Positions 9,587-17,987 are shown, counted from the stretch's first letter. The stretch is 64,000 nucleotides of DNA from an uncultured Muribaculaceae bacterium (GCA_910578385.1 CAJTQV010000007.1:94613-158612), one strand, 5' to 3'. The notes: generated by a model from the letters alone, not told the origin. Program-made: numbers and translations.

Positions 9587-9969
9587 TTGTTAATTTTTTA
9601 ACTATATTTAATTTTATTTAACCACAATATTTACCCTCTGTGATTTCTGCATGCCTATTAGCAAATTCCCATCTACAATCTAACTATCTAATATAAAATG
9701 AAATATTTGTAATATATAATTCCAATACATGTCACTTCAAGATTAGGATATCTAAACTTTGTTCAGTATTTTTGCAGTGTTCAATTTTTTTGAACAAAAT
9801 GAAATTAACATACAGTCAGACTGTCTCTGACTAAGGTTCAGCTTTACAATGCCACATTCACCCATACAGAACCGGAAGATGATACAACTTACATCTTGAT
9901 TTCCATATAAAGGAATCCTACAACTCTATCCCTAAAATCTAAAGCCTGACACCTAAAGCCTAAAGATAA
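9587..9969. other. 383-bp AT-rich intergenic region inside the polysaccharide locus
   Basis: No coding potential is seen. It holds a -7-like box TATTTTTG at 9767-9774 on the + strand without a good -33 partner. Near its end, at 9951-9964, is ACCTAAAGCCTAAA, which recurs at 13439-13452. It may be a scar of cassette exchange and a weak internal promoter for the downstream genes. Confidence 0.45.
9951..9964 (+). repeat. 14-bp direct repeat, left copy
   Basis: ACCTAAAGCCTAAA occurs here and again at 13439-13452, bracketing the GT2, two acyltransferase and GT4 genes. The surrounding TAGG/CCTA-rich sequence is degenerate on both sides. Confidence 0.5.
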
Positions 9970-10899
9970 ATGCTTTTTTCAATAGTAATCCCCCTCTACA
10001 ACAAGGAGGGGCAGATAGCCAACACTCTCCGCTCGGTGTTTGCCCAGACTTGCACCGACTACGAGATAGTCATCGTAAACGACGGCTCTACAGACGGCTC
10101 CGCAGCTGCTGTCGAAGCCATCGGCGACCCACGCATCCGCCTCATCCACCAGCAGAACGCCGGTGTATCAGCCGCCCGCAACCGTGGCATAGCCGAAGCC
10201 CGAGGCCAATACATAGCCCTCCTCGATGCTGACGATGAATGGAAACCTAATCTTCTGGAAACTCTGTTAAATCTTAAGAAGAAGTATCCTACCTGTCAAA
10301 TATGCGCAGGAAATTATACTCATGTAGACATTACGGGAAAGAAATCTCCAACAATAATCAACAATTTAGATTTCGATGGTGAAGATGGAATTCTTTCTAA
10401 TTATTTTCAAATTGCAGCTATATCAAATCCACCCATATGGTCAAGCTGCGTGATGACAACTAAAGATATCTTTGACGCAGTAGGTGGATTTCCGGAAGGA
10501 ATAAAATCTGGCGAGGATCTGCTTACTTGGGCACGTATTGCCTGCCGCTTCAAAATTGCATATACAAAAAAATCTCTGGCTCTATACAATATGGGTGAAG
10601 GTTACGATTTCTCGAAAAAACCTCCAAGAAACCAAGATAAAAATGATCCTGTGGGAGCCGGTTTAATAGAGTTGCTTAACACGTATAATCCATCAGGATT
10701 AAAAGAATATATTTCTCTCTGGCATAAAATGAGAGCATCCGTAGCAATCAGATACGGATACAAAAAGGAAACTATGTATGAAAGTTTTCAAGCCCTGAAA
10801 TATAATAAAAAGAATTATAAAGTTTGGGCTTTCATACTTCTTTGCTTCATACCAAAGTCTATGAGAAATAAATTTATATCCTTAAGAAATCACTTTTAA
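9970..10899 (+). CDS. GT2-family glycosyltransferase (chimeric composition)
   Basis: The 309-residue protein opens with FSIVIPLYNKE, then VNDGSTDGS (about 37-44) and the metal-binding DAD at residues 86-88 in ALLDADDEW. This is the GT-A fold of inverting family GT2. The later EGIKSGEDLLTW is the usual acceptor-side ED region. It adds one sugar of the repeat unit; donor unknown. The first 90 codons or so (to about 10245) are GC-rich with C-ending codons. The rest is AT-rich, an abrupt switch right after the conserved nucleotide-binding core. This suggests recombination between a resident and an incoming gene. The next gene follows after 2 bp. Confidence 0.9.
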   Translation: MLFSIVIPLYNKEGQIANTLRSVFAQTCTDYEIVIVNDGSTDGSAAAVEAIGDPRIRLIHQQNAGVSAARNRGIAEARGQYIALLDADDEWKPNLLETLLNLKKKYPTCQICAGNYTHVDITGKKSPTIINNLDFDGEDGILSNYFQIAAISNPPIWSSCVMTTKDIFDAVGGFPEGIKSGEDLLTWARIACRFKIAYTKKSLALYNMGEGYDFSKKPPRNQDKNDPVGAGLIELLNTYNPSGLKEYISLWHKMRASVAIRYGYKKETMYESFQALKYNKKNYKVWAFILLCFIPKSMRNKFISLRNHF

Positions 10900-10901
10900 A
10901 T

Positions 10902-11387
10902 ATGAAGAGACTTTTATTTTATTTCCTAAAATTTCTTGCCTTTATCACACGAAGTGTAAGTATGAAATGGTATATGACATTAACAGTTGCGGCACACAAG
11001 GTGGTTGGTGTCAAGTTTTCCGGAATGCCGGAATATATTGAACCCGACTGTTATCTTGACCCATCTGGCGGCCTCAACATTGGAGAAAATTCTGTAATAT
11101 CCACAAAAGTCATCATCCTGACTCATGACTGGTCATTTTTAAAACGGATAACAAACCACGCTCCAGACAATTACACTCAGAAGGCCTTTAAATCAGTAAA
11201 TTTAGGAGCAAATTCATTCTTAGGCGCAGGTTCTATTCTTCTTCCGGGGACAACAATAGGTCACCACTGCATAATTGGTGCGGGTGCAGTTGTAAAAGGC
11301 ACTATTCCCGATTTTTCCATAGTTATCGGAAATCCATGTAAAATAATCGGAGACACAAGAAATAACAATAACCATCTTCATCAATAA
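10902..11387 (+). CDS. Hexapeptide-repeat (left-handed beta-helix) acyltransferase
   Basis: A 161-residue protein of the WcaF/maltose-acetyltransferase type. After a hydrophobic N-terminus it has hexapeptide turns (LDPSGGLNIGENSVISTKVIIL and later LGANSFLGAGSILLPG, TIGHHCIIGAGAVV), with a conserved H of the HDWS segment as the likely catalytic base. These trimeric enzymes use acetyl-CoA to O-acetylate sugars. It is AT-rich like the 3' part of the upstream GT2 gene. Its stop overlaps the next start (TAATG). A second hexapeptide acyltransferase follows directly, so the glycan may carry two different acyl groups. Confidence 0.88.
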   Translation: MKRLLFYFLKFLAFITRSVSMKWYMTLTVAAHKVVGVKFSGMPEYIEPDCYLDPSGGLNIGENSVISTKVIILTHDWSFLKRITNHAPDNYTQKAFKSVNLGANSFLGAGSILLPGTTIGHHCIIGAGAVVKGTIPDFSIVIGNPCKIIGDTRNNNNHLHQ

Positions 11388-12058
11388 TGCTCCCAAAACT
11401 CCTGACCATTCTGCTCGCTTTTCCGCGTTCGCTTTGGTTCAACCTACAATATCTGCCGTTTTCACAGGCGGTGAAAATGCCTGTATGGCTTGCGCCTAAC
11501 GCCCGCGTTAAAAAGATGTACCGAGGTGGTATCTCTCTAAGAAATCCCCGTTTCAACGGCTGCCATATCGGCTTCCACATTGCTGATGCAATTGACTGTT
11601 ATGGCACGCATACCATTATCTGCGTTGAAAAAGGTGGTAAATGGATTGTAGACAGCGATCTCCACATCGGTCGCGGCGCGATAATACATGTCAAACCATC
11701 CGGTACACTCTCCGTAGGCAATAATTTCGCCATCTCCGGCACCACCAGCATAATCTGCTCTGACAACATCACAATCGGCAATGACGTGCAATTCAGCTGG
11801 AACACCCTTGTCATGGACAGCGACGCGCACTCAATCTATGATGAAAATGGAGAGCTTATCAACCCTGCCGCGCCAATCTCAATCGGCAATAAAGTATGGA
11901 TAGCGGCCAACAACACCATTCTCAAGAAATCCTCAATCCCCGACAACTGTGTCATAGCCGGAAACTCACTCGTAAACCGCCCCATCACCATCCCCAACCA
12001 AATAATAGCCGGCACCCCCGCCCGTCCCCTCAAAAAAATCTCCTCCTGGAAGGTGTAA
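11387..12058 (+). CDS. Hexapeptide-repeat acyltransferase
   Basis: A 223-residue left-handed beta-helix acyltransferase. Repeats are seen from about residue 80 (LHIGRGAIIHVKPSGTLSVG, ITIGNDVQFSWNT), with D-S-D-A-H-S as the likely active-site loop near residue 145 and ISIGNKVWIAANNTILKKSSIPDNC after it. This is the usual order in capsule O-acetyltransferases. The N-terminal 75 residues resemble the region that packs against the helix in larger members. It overlaps the preceding acyltransferase by one base, so both are co-translated. The composition becomes GC-rich again towards the 3' end. The acceptor sugar is not known. Confidence 0.87.
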   Translation: MLPKLLTILLAFPRSLWFNLQYLPFSQAVKMPVWLAPNARVKKMYRGGISLRNPRFNGCHIGFHIADAIDCYGTHTIICVEKGGKWIVDSDLHIGRGAIIHVKPSGTLSVGNNFAISGTTSIICSDNITIGNDVQFSWNTLVMDSDAHSIYDENGELINPAAPISIGNKVWIAANNTILKKSSIPDNCVIAGNSLVNRPITIPNQIIAGTPARPLKKISSWKV

Positions 12059-12135
12059 AATTATTCAAACATATGTCGCTTTTGAAGTCCCATGTTCCCC
12101 ATATTCAAAAGAACATTGTTTTAAACGACTCTCAA

Positions 12136-13368
12136 ATGAAAATCCTGATCGTTCACAACGAGTACGGGAAGTACAGCGGCGAGGAAGCCGTGGTCGACAA
12201 GATGGTCGGCATCTTCTCCGGGCTCGGTCATGAGGTGGCGCAGCTGCGCATGTCTACCGCCGGTGCACGCGAGTCACTCACAGGCAAGATGCGCGGCTTC
12301 ATATCAGGCATATGGTGTCCCTCGGGTGTACGCGCCATGCGCGAAGCCCTCCGCCGAGAGAAGCCCGACGTGGTCAACGTCCACAATCTATACCCCTTCA
12401 TCTCCCCTGCAGCCCTACGCGAATGCCGCAAGGCCGGTGTACCGGTAATAATGACCATTCATAATTTCCGCCTGATTTGCCCTACAGGGCTCTTCATGCG
12501 CGACGGTGCCCCCTGCGAGCTTTGCCTGAATCGCGGCAACGAATGGGGTTGTGTCAAATATAACTGCGAGCACTCACTCCTCAAATCAGCAGGCTACGCC
12601 GCGCGCAACGCCGTGGCACGTCTCCGCCGTCATTACATGGACTGCGTTGACCTCTACGCCTGCATAACCGACTTCCAACGCCGCAAGCTCACCGAAGCCG
12701 GCTTCCCCGCCGACCGACTGCACCTCATCCCCAACTCCGTCGACCTCCCCGATGAAGTTACCGAAGAAATTACCGATGAAGTTACCGATGCGACTGAGCG
12801 GGCTTGGCACGCAGGTTGTGCGGCGACCACCGTCGCGGAGTCACCGGAGCCTTACGTAGCCTTCTGCGGCCGTATCTCCCGCGAGAAAGGCATCGACCTC
12901 ATCATCGAGGCTGCACGCCGCAATCCCGACATCCCTTTCCGTCTCGCAGGTGCCGTAGCAGACCCCAACCTCGTGGCCGACATTCCGGCCAACATCTCCC
13001 TCTCCGGCTACCTCACAGGCACAGCCCTCAACGACTTCTACCGCAACGCACGGTTCATGGTAATGGCCTCCCGATGGTACGAAGGCTTCCCGATGGCCAT
13101 CCTCGAAGCCGCGCGTCATCACAAGGCCACCATAGGCCCCGACCACGGCGGCTTCACCGAAATAATCGGCACAGGCACCGAAAGCATCGGCTCCCTCTTC
13201 ACCCCCGGCGACGCGGACACCCTCAGCCGCGAGATCCGCACCCTCTGGGACAATCCCGACCGCGCCAAAGCCCTCGGCGAGGCAGCCCACACCAAACTCC
13301 GCACCCGATACTCCACCCCCGTCATCGCCCAAAAGTGGCAAAAACTCCTCTCCTCCATCAGAGGTTAG
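12136..13368 (+). CDS. GT4-family glycosyltransferase with an inserted linker
   Basis: From the ATG at 12136 (MKILIVHNEYG) this is a 410-residue GT4 enzyme. It has the N-terminal SGEEAVV loop, a cysteine cluster (C115, C127, C130, C139, C144) and a C-terminal EGFPMAILE signature. Between the two Rossmann domains (about residues 206-237) lies an odd linker. First comes an acidic repeat made by two GATGAAGTTACCGA copies (12751, 12775). Next is a stretch whose DNA (12796-12840) matches a palindromic element found between genes elsewhere in the window. It is in frame, so the enzyme is probably still made. Frames upstream to 11896 are open but overlap the acyltransferase and are not coding-like. 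This is the last gene before the terminator at 13481. Confidence 0.87.
   Translation: MKILIVHNEYGKYSGEEAVVDKMVGIFSGLGHEVAQLRMSTAGARESLTGKMRGFISGIWCPSGVRAMREALRREKPDVVNVHNLYPFISPAALRECRKAGVPVIMTIHNFRLICPTGLFMRDGAPCELCLNRGNEWGCVKYNCEHSLLKSAGYAARNAVARLRRHYMDCVDLYACITDFQRRKLTEAGFPADRLHLIPNSVDLPDEVTEEITDEVTDATERAWHAGCAATTVAESPEPYVAFCGRISREKGIDLIIEAARRNPDIPFRLAGAVADPNLVADIPANISLSGYLTGTALNDFYRNARFMVMASRWYEGFPMAILEAARHHKATIGPDHGGFTEIIGTGTESIGSLFTPGDADTLSREIRTLWDNPDRAKALGEAAHTKLRTRYSTPVIAQKWQKLLSSIRG
12796..12840 (+). repeat. Degenerate family-A palindromic element inside a glycosyltransferase gene
   Basis: GAGCGGGCTTGGCACGC followed by GGTTGTGCGGCGACCACC and GTCGCGGA matches, with a few changes, the two-hairpin element seen intact at 23684, 31864 and 31950. 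Its length and frame keep the host gene open, and it codes for the interdomain linker. Confidence 0.6.
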
Positions 13369-13438
13369 ATTTTAGGTGTTAGATATTAGGCATTAGAACC
13401 CAATCGAAGTTAGCCTCGTAACCAACCCCCTCTCTAAA

Positions 13439-13452
13439 ACCTAAAGCCTAAA
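13439..13452 (+). repeat. 14-bp direct repeat, right copy
   Basis: Second copy of ACCTAAAGCCTAAA (first at 9951). It sits just upstream of the hairpin terminator that closes the main polysaccharide operon. Confidence 0.5.
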
Positions 13453-13480
13453 TCCCCCTACTTTTACATCAATTTACCAC

Positions 13481-13519
13481 AAAAAGGCTTGATTTTTGCA
13501 AAAATCAAGCCTTTTTTTT
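13481..13519 (+). terminator. Intrinsic terminator after the glycosyltransferase operon
   Basis: A perfect hairpin pairs AAAAAGGCTTGATTTTT with its complement across a short GC loop and ends in a run of eight T. It lies 112 bp after the last GT4 stop. The T-run also supplies the -33 TTTG of the next promoter. Confidence 0.85.
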
Positions 13520-13547
13520 GTAGCTACAAAAAAAATCACTAATTTTG
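13517..13547 (+). promoter_or_regulatory. Bacteroidetes-type promoter for the secreted protein gene at 13605
   Basis: TTTG at 13517-13520, a 19-nt spacer and TAATTTTG at 13540-13547 fit the Bacteroidetes primary sigma consensus exactly. The start codon is about 50 nt beyond the expected start of transcription. Confidence 0.75.
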
Positions 13548-13604
13548 CCAACGCAGCCGTTCTAACCGACGACACTTACAACCTGACACCAAAACACTTA
13601 CCAT

Positions 13605-14672
13605 ATGAAGCCAACCCTCTTCCAAGCCATCATCGCCATCACCCTGCTGACGATTCTCGCCCCTTTCCACGGCAACGCCCAGTCCATAAGTCCCAACGAG
13701 AAAGAGGACTTCATAATAAGCTGTTCCAAAGCCAACTGGACAACCTCCGGCAGCCCGGCAACGAACACTTCCATTTATGAGTTGGCCACTTCCAACAGTT
13801 CATACGGCGGAGTATTCTGGAACTTTAAAAACGGGGCATTCACAAACTCAAACTACATCCAGATCGGTGATCAATTATTCCAAGGTACCTCAGCACTATA
13901 TAACGAATCTCCTCTTCCTGCAACCATAGGCAGAATCATGATGCGCATAGAGGTCCCTACCAAATCTGACACTTCTAAACTCAAAAATCTAAGACTTCTC
14001 GTTTCTTCTGATCAAGATTTCTCAAATGCTGAGGAAATCCTGACCGATGACCCCATTGAAAACAATTCCCAGCTTAATTTCGTAATCCCGGAACCTCAAC
14101 CCAATAAATACTACAGATTGGAATTTGATGTTACATATTCAAATTCCTCCCGTATCTTCAGCATCGTAAACCTCACCTTCTACTCCCTCCGCTCCACCAC
14201 CCCGGTTTTCGATTCAGAACCGGAGAACGGCCAATGCAGAATAGTCTCCGAATCAGGACCTCTCCACCTCATCGCAACCGAATACAACTCCGACGGCACC
14301 GTCTTCAGAGACATCATAGAAGAAGACCGCCGTGCCCCGGCACGAACCGTCGCGCTCGATGACACCACCTGGACCAACAAAGTCGCCGAAGAAGGAGAAG
14401 AATTCTACGTCCCCCTCCCCACAGATTCCTCACACCTCCTCCACATACGGGCAAAATCGCAGAAATCCGACGGCTCTTTCTCCGACGAAATCTCAAAGAT
14501 ATACACTGCCGACGGAATCGAGACAGCCACTTCACCACTACAACTGTCCGACCATGTCACCCACGGCACACCCGTATATTACGACTTCACCGGCCGCCGC
14601 CTCTCCTCACGTCCCGGCGGTCCACACATACAGATAATCAACAATCAGCCCTCAAAAATCATAACCCGCTGA
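13605..14672 (+). CDS. Secreted protein of unknown function with a C-terminal tag
   Basis: A 355-residue protein with a Sec signal peptide (hydrophobic residues 8-20, probable cut after GNAQS). The middle is beta-rich and Ser/Asn/Thr-rich with no recognised domain. The end (YYDFTGRRLSSRPGG, then PSKIITR) resembles the YDLxGRR...GxYI tag found on many Bacteroidales surface proteins, including others in this window, which may direct type IX-like secretion or anchoring. It has its own promoter after the terminator of the polysaccharide operon, yet two more glycan genes follow. An extracellular glycan-related role is possible but not shown. Confidence 0.75.
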   Translation: MKPTLFQAIIAITLLTILAPFHGNAQSISPNEKEDFIISCSKANWTTSGSPATNTSIYELATSNSSYGGVFWNFKNGAFTNSNYIQIGDQLFQGTSALYNESPLPATIGRIMMRIEVPTKSDTSKLKNLRLLVSSDQDFSNAEEILTDDPIENNSQLNFVIPEPQPNKYYRLEFDVTYSNSSRIFSIVNLTFYSLRSTTPVFDSEPENGQCRIVSESGPLHLIATEYNSDGTVFRDIIEEDRRAPARTVALDDTTWTNKVAEEGEEFYVPLPTDSSHLLHIRAKSQKSDGSFSDEISKIYTADGIETATSPLQLSDHVTHGTPVYYDFTGRRLSSRPGGPHIQIINNQPSKIITR

Positions 14673-14677
14673 CCAAA

Positions 14678-14697
14678 GCGCGACCACCGTTGCGCAC
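14678..14697 (+). repeat. Half family-A palindrome at the start of the WecG-like gene
   Basis: GCGCGAC-CACC-GTTGCGC is the second hairpin of the family-A element. It starts 6 bp after a stop codon and covers the TTG at 14690, so it obscures the true start of the next gene. Confidence 0.7.
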
Positions 14698-15481
14698 CCC
14701 GAAACAAGAACCAAAATTCCAACCAGATTTGAAAACCTATTTCAACATCCGTTACGAATTCGACCGACAGGCTGTCCTCAAAGCAATCGACAGCCGACTC
14801 TCACGCCCCGGCGCCGACTACATCTCAGTGGCCGACGGCGTTATACTCGAAACTGCAAACCGAGTACCCGAATACCTCGACGTAGTAAACTCCGGAATGT
14901 TCGCAATCTGCGACTCAAGCTACGTGCCGATGTACATCCGCCTCATATATGGCGAGCACTACAGCCAGTACTGCGGAGCCCAGATCTTCCGCGACATCGT
15001 GTCCGCACGCCGGTACCGCATGATATTCCTCGGCACCCAGCAGGATATCCTCGACTCACTCCGCGAGAACATCTCCGCGTGGAACCCCGACGTAGCCGGC
15101 ATGAAATTCGTCGAGCTGCCGTTCCGCACGGTCGAGCAGTTCGACTACCCCGCCATAGCCTCGCTCATCGAGCAAGACGGCGCAGACATAATCTGGATTG
15201 CCCTCGGTGCCCCCAAACAGGAATACTTCATGCACCGGTTACGCCCACACCTCTCCCACGGCGTGATGATCGCAGTCGGAGCCGCCTTCAAATTCTACAG
15301 CGGTCTCGGCGAGAAACGCGCCCCCCGCTGGATGGTGCGCTCCCACATGGAATTCCTCTACCGAATCTCGCAGGAACCCAAGAAACAGATCCGCCGCTGC
15401 ACCCACATCGTAACCTCCCTCCCCTCGCTCCTCATCTCCGAATACCGACGTAAAAAATCGGCCTCCTCATCAACCCTGTAA
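14690..15481 (+). CDS. WecG/TagA/CpsF-family glycosyltransferase
   Basis: A protein of up to 263 residues with the family hallmarks ISVADGVILE, a conserved FLGTQQDI segment, GAPKQEYFMHR and GVMIAVGAAFKFYSGLGEKRAPRWM. This GT26 family includes WecG (N-acetylmannosaminuronic acid transfer) and TagA, which act on undecaprenyl-linked sugars at the membrane. The usual start is unclear. TTG at 14690 lies in a palindromic repeat, and TTG at 14729 (250 residues) is an equally good candidate; no ATG is near. It follows the secreted protein by 17 bp and precedes another glycosyltransferase, so it belongs to the same surface-glycan pathway. Confidence 0.85.
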   Translation: MRTPKQEPKFQPDLKTYFNIRYEFDRQAVLKAIDSRLSRPGADYISVADGVILETANRVPEYLDVVNSGMFAICDSSYVPMYIRLIYGEHYSQYCGAQIFRDIVSARRYRMIFLGTQQDILDSLRENISAWNPDVAGMKFVELPFRTVEQFDYPAIASLIEQDGADIIWIALGAPKQEYFMHRLRPHLSHGVMIAVGAAFKFYSGLGEKRAPRWMVRSHMEFLYRISQEPKKQIRRCTHIVTSLPSLLISEYRRKKSASSSTL

Positions 15482-15549
15482 ATAAATACAACCTATCCGG
15501 GCCGGGAGATCCGTCAGCCACCGAACCTCCCGCAAGGCCCCCTGAAGAT

Positions 15550-16578
15550 ATGCACATAGTCGTCTTTCACCTGCTCAATGATTATTCGGGCAGTCCGAAA
15601 GTGTTGAGAAGCGTTATCGAACGCCTTCTTGCTGACGGAAATACCATTGACCTCCACACCTCACGAGGTGGACCTCTCGACGCAATCTCTTCTCCAGCTC
15701 TTGCGCGTCACGACATATCATACAGCTTCGACGGCCCGCGACTGCTGACCGCCGCACGCTACGTATGGTCTCAGCTCATATCATTCTTCGCAGCCCTGCG
15801 CTACACTTTCCGCCGCGATACCGAATTCTACATCAACACAATCCTCCCCGTAGGAGCAGCCCTCGCCGCACGCCTTACCGGCAAACGCGTGACCCTCCAC
15901 TGCCACGAAGCCGTCATATCACGCGGAGGAATGTACCCGCTGTTGTCGCGAATCATGCTCCGGCTCGCCAACCGCGTGATATGCGTCTCCCGCTACCAGA
16001 CCTCGCAGCTCCCGCAGTTGCCCGCAAAACTGAACATCCGCACCATCCCCAACACCCTCTCCCCCCGATTCGTCAACGCGCTCCGGCCCGACCCCGAAGC
16101 AGCATTCACCCGACGCCGTGTACTGATGCTCTGCTCGCTCAAGATCTACAAAGGGATCCCCGAATTCCTCCACATAGCCTCACTGCTCCCCGACATCAAC
16201 TTCTCACTCGTCATCAACGACACGCGCCGGGCCATCGACATCTGGCTCCTCCGCAACGGCATAACACCCTCTCCTAACGTCACCATCCACCCCTGTCAGG
16301 CAGAAGTCGCACCCTTCTACAACGAAGCCTCGATTGTGGTAAACCTCTCCAACCCCAGCCTGTTCATCGAGACCTTCGGAATGACAGCCCTTGAGGCACG
16401 CGCCTGCCAGCTGCCCGTCATCGTCCCCACCGTCGGCGGCATAGCCGAGCTCATAACCGACGGCATCGACGGCTACCACATCGACTGCCGCGACACCCGC
16501 CGCCTCACCCAAACCATCACCACCCTCCTCTCCGACCGCGACCTCTACCTCCGCCTCGCCCGCGGCTCCGCCAGTTAG
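15550..16578 (+). CDS. GT4-family glycosyltransferase, possibly shortened at the C-terminus
   Basis: A 342-residue GT4 enzyme starting MHIVVFHLLNDYSGSPKVL, the usual GT-B N-terminus with a loop for acceptor binding. The donor domain shows ETFGMTALEARACQLPVIV with the E-x7-E pair and GGIAELI. It ends LYLRLARGSAS, earlier than most relatives, which continue through one or two more helices. A few dozen residues may have been lost where the gene now meets a repeat-rich intergenic stretch (from 16632). It is the last recognisable gene of the polysaccharide locus. The sugar transferred is unknown. Confidence 0.85.
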   Translation: MHIVVFHLLNDYSGSPKVLRSVIERLLADGNTIDLHTSRGGPLDAISSPALARHDISYSFDGPRLLTAARYVWSQLISFFAALRYTFRRDTEFYINTILPVGAALAARLTGKRVTLHCHEAVISRGGMYPLLSRIMLRLANRVICVSRYQTSQLPQLPAKLNIRTIPNTLSPRFVNALRPDPEAAFTRRRVLMLCSLKIYKGIPEFLHIASLLPDINFSLVINDTRRAIDIWLLRNGITPSPNVTIHPCQAEVAPFYNEASIVVNLSNPSLFIETFGMTALEARACQLPVIVPTVGGIAELITDGIDGYHIDCRDTRRLTQTITTLLSDRDLYLRLARGSAS

Positions 16579-16631
16579 GAGAGCATGTCCAGTCACCCGT
16601 CCCGCACCATCCTCCCGCACCTCCGCCCCCG

Positions 16632-16719
16632 CGCAGTGTGAGGGCGGAAGCCCGAATCCTCCCGTCCGTCTCTCCCCCCAGCTTTTTTGTCCCAGTGTGA
16701 GGGCGGAAGCCCGAATCTC
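16632..16719 (+). repeat. Two family-B palindromic elements
   Basis: Two copies of CAGTGTGAGGGCGGAAGCCC followed by GAATC (16634-16658 and 16693-16718) lie in the 231-bp gap before ychF. The core GGGC-GGAA-GCCC forms a small hairpin. The second copy is preceded by TTTTTTGTCC, a lead shared with other copies. Confidence 0.8.
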
Positions 16720-16753
16720 CCATAAAAACCACCTATATATAAAAATTTTTTAG

Positions 16754-16761
16754 TAAATTTG
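16754..16761 (+). promoter_or_regulatory. Probable -7 box for ychF
   Basis: TAAATTTG fits the TAnnTTTG consensus 48 bp upstream of the ychF start, in an AT-rich stretch. No convincing TTTG lies 19-21 nt upstream, so the call rests on the -7 box and position. Confidence 0.45.
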
Positions 16762-16809
16762 TAATTCAAACACCTCTCCCCAACTTTTTGAACTCTTAAA
16801 AAACAACAT

Positions 16810-17913
16810 ATGGCATTAAAATGCGGTATTGTCGGCCTCCCCAACGTCGGAAAGTCGACTCTTTTCAACTGCCTTAGCAACGCCAAGGCACAGTCGGCCA
16901 ATTTCCCCTTCTGCACCATCGAACCTAACGTCGGTGTCATATCCGTGCCCGACGACCGCCTCACACGCCTCGTCGAACTCTGCAACCCCCGCTCCGTAGT
17001 GCCTGCAACCGTCGAGATTGTCGACATCGCCGGCCTTGTCAAAGGCGCCTCCAAAGGTGAGGGCCTCGGCAACAAGTTCCTCGCCAACATCCGCGAGACC
17101 GACGCTATCCTCCACGTGCTCCGCTGCTTCGACGACGACAACATAACCCACGTCGACACAACCGTAGACCCCGTGCGCGACATGGAGGTCATAAACTACG
17201 AGCTCCAGATAAAAGACCTTGAGACCGTCGAGGCACGTCTCGCAAAAACCGAAAAAGCCGCCAAAGCCGGTGCCGACAAGACCGCCAAGATGCAACTCGG
17301 AGTCCTCCAGGCATACAAGGAAGCCCTCGAACAAGGCCGCCCCGCCCGCTCCGTGGAAATCGAAGGCAAAGAGGAACAGAAATTCGCCCGCGAGCTCTTC
17401 CTCCTCACCAACAAACCCGTAATGTACGTCTGCAACGTAGACGACTCAAGCGCCGTGTCAGGCAACGCATACGTCGATGCCGTCCGCAAGGCCATCGAAG
17501 GCGAAGGAGCACAGCTCCTCGTCGTCGCTGCCAAGACCGAAAGCGAGATTGCCGAACTCGAGACCTACGACGAACGCCGCGAGTTCCTTGAGGAAATGGG
17601 ACTCGAAGAGAGCGGTGTCAACCGCCTCATCCGCGCCGCATACTCACTGCTCGACCTCCAGACATACTTCACCGCCGGTGCCGACGAAGTCCGCGCCTGG
17701 ACATTCATGCGCGGCACAAAAGCTCCGCAGGCAGCCGGAATAATCCACACCGACTTCGAAAAAGGATTCATCCGCGCCGAAGTCATCAAATATGACGACT
17801 ACGTCACACTCGGATCCGAAGCCGCCGTCAAAGAAGCCGGAAAAATGGGCGTCGAAGGCAAGGAATACGTCGTTCAGGACGGCGACGTGATGCACTTCCG
17901 CTTCAACGTCTAA
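16810..17913 (+). CDS. ychF: YchF/OLA1-family redox-responsive ATPase
   Basis: The 367-residue protein matches YchF along its whole length. The P-loop GLPNVGKST is at residues 8-16, the switch region has NFPFCTIEPNVGV, and DIAGLVKGASKGEGLGNKFL covers the G3 motif. A C-terminal TGS domain contains the usual FTAGADEVRAWTF and HTDFEKGFIRAEV. Members prefer ATP, bind ribosomes and take part in oxidative stress responses. It is a conserved housekeeping gene that marks the right edge of the polysaccharide locus. Codons end mostly in C and A on this strand. Confidence 0.97.
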   Translation: MALKCGIVGLPNVGKSTLFNCLSNAKAQSANFPFCTIEPNVGVISVPDDRLTRLVELCNPRSVVPATVEIVDIAGLVKGASKGEGLGNKFLANIRETDAILHVLRCFDDDNITHVDTTVDPVRDMEVINYELQIKDLETVEARLAKTEKAAKAGADKTAKMQLGVLQAYKEALEQGRPARSVEIEGKEEQKFARELFLLTNKPVMYVCNVDDSSAVSGNAYVDAVRKAIEGEGAQLLVVAAKTESEIAELETYDERREFLEEMGLEESGVNRLIRAAYSLLDLQTYFTAGADEVRAWTFMRGTKAPQAAGIIHTDFEKGFIRAEVIKYDDYVTLGSEAAVKEAGKMGVEGKEYVVQDGDVMHFRFNV

Positions 17914-17942
17914 CCAAACCCCACATAAATACCAAAGAGAGA

Positions 17943-17960
17943 CCGGAACCCATGTTCCGG
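17943..17960 (+). terminator. Hairpin after ychF
   Basis: CCGGAAC-CCAT-GTTCCGG forms a seven-pair stem 30 bp after the ychF stop. It lacks a T-run, so it may be a weak terminator or an RNA-end structure. An ATG at 17952 lies in its loop and is therefore rejected as the next gene's start. Confidence 0.45.
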
Positions 17961-17987
17961 CCTCCCCATAACCTGACTGAAATCACA

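Noticed and set aside
11896..12135. Upstream extension of the GT4 gene at 12136
   Set aside because: It overlaps the acyltransferase in another frame and reads as low-complexity His/Pro sequence.
17952..17987. Upstream start for the glsB-like gene
   Set aside because: The ATG at 17952 is in the loop of the hairpin after ychF, and the extra residues do not match the family.
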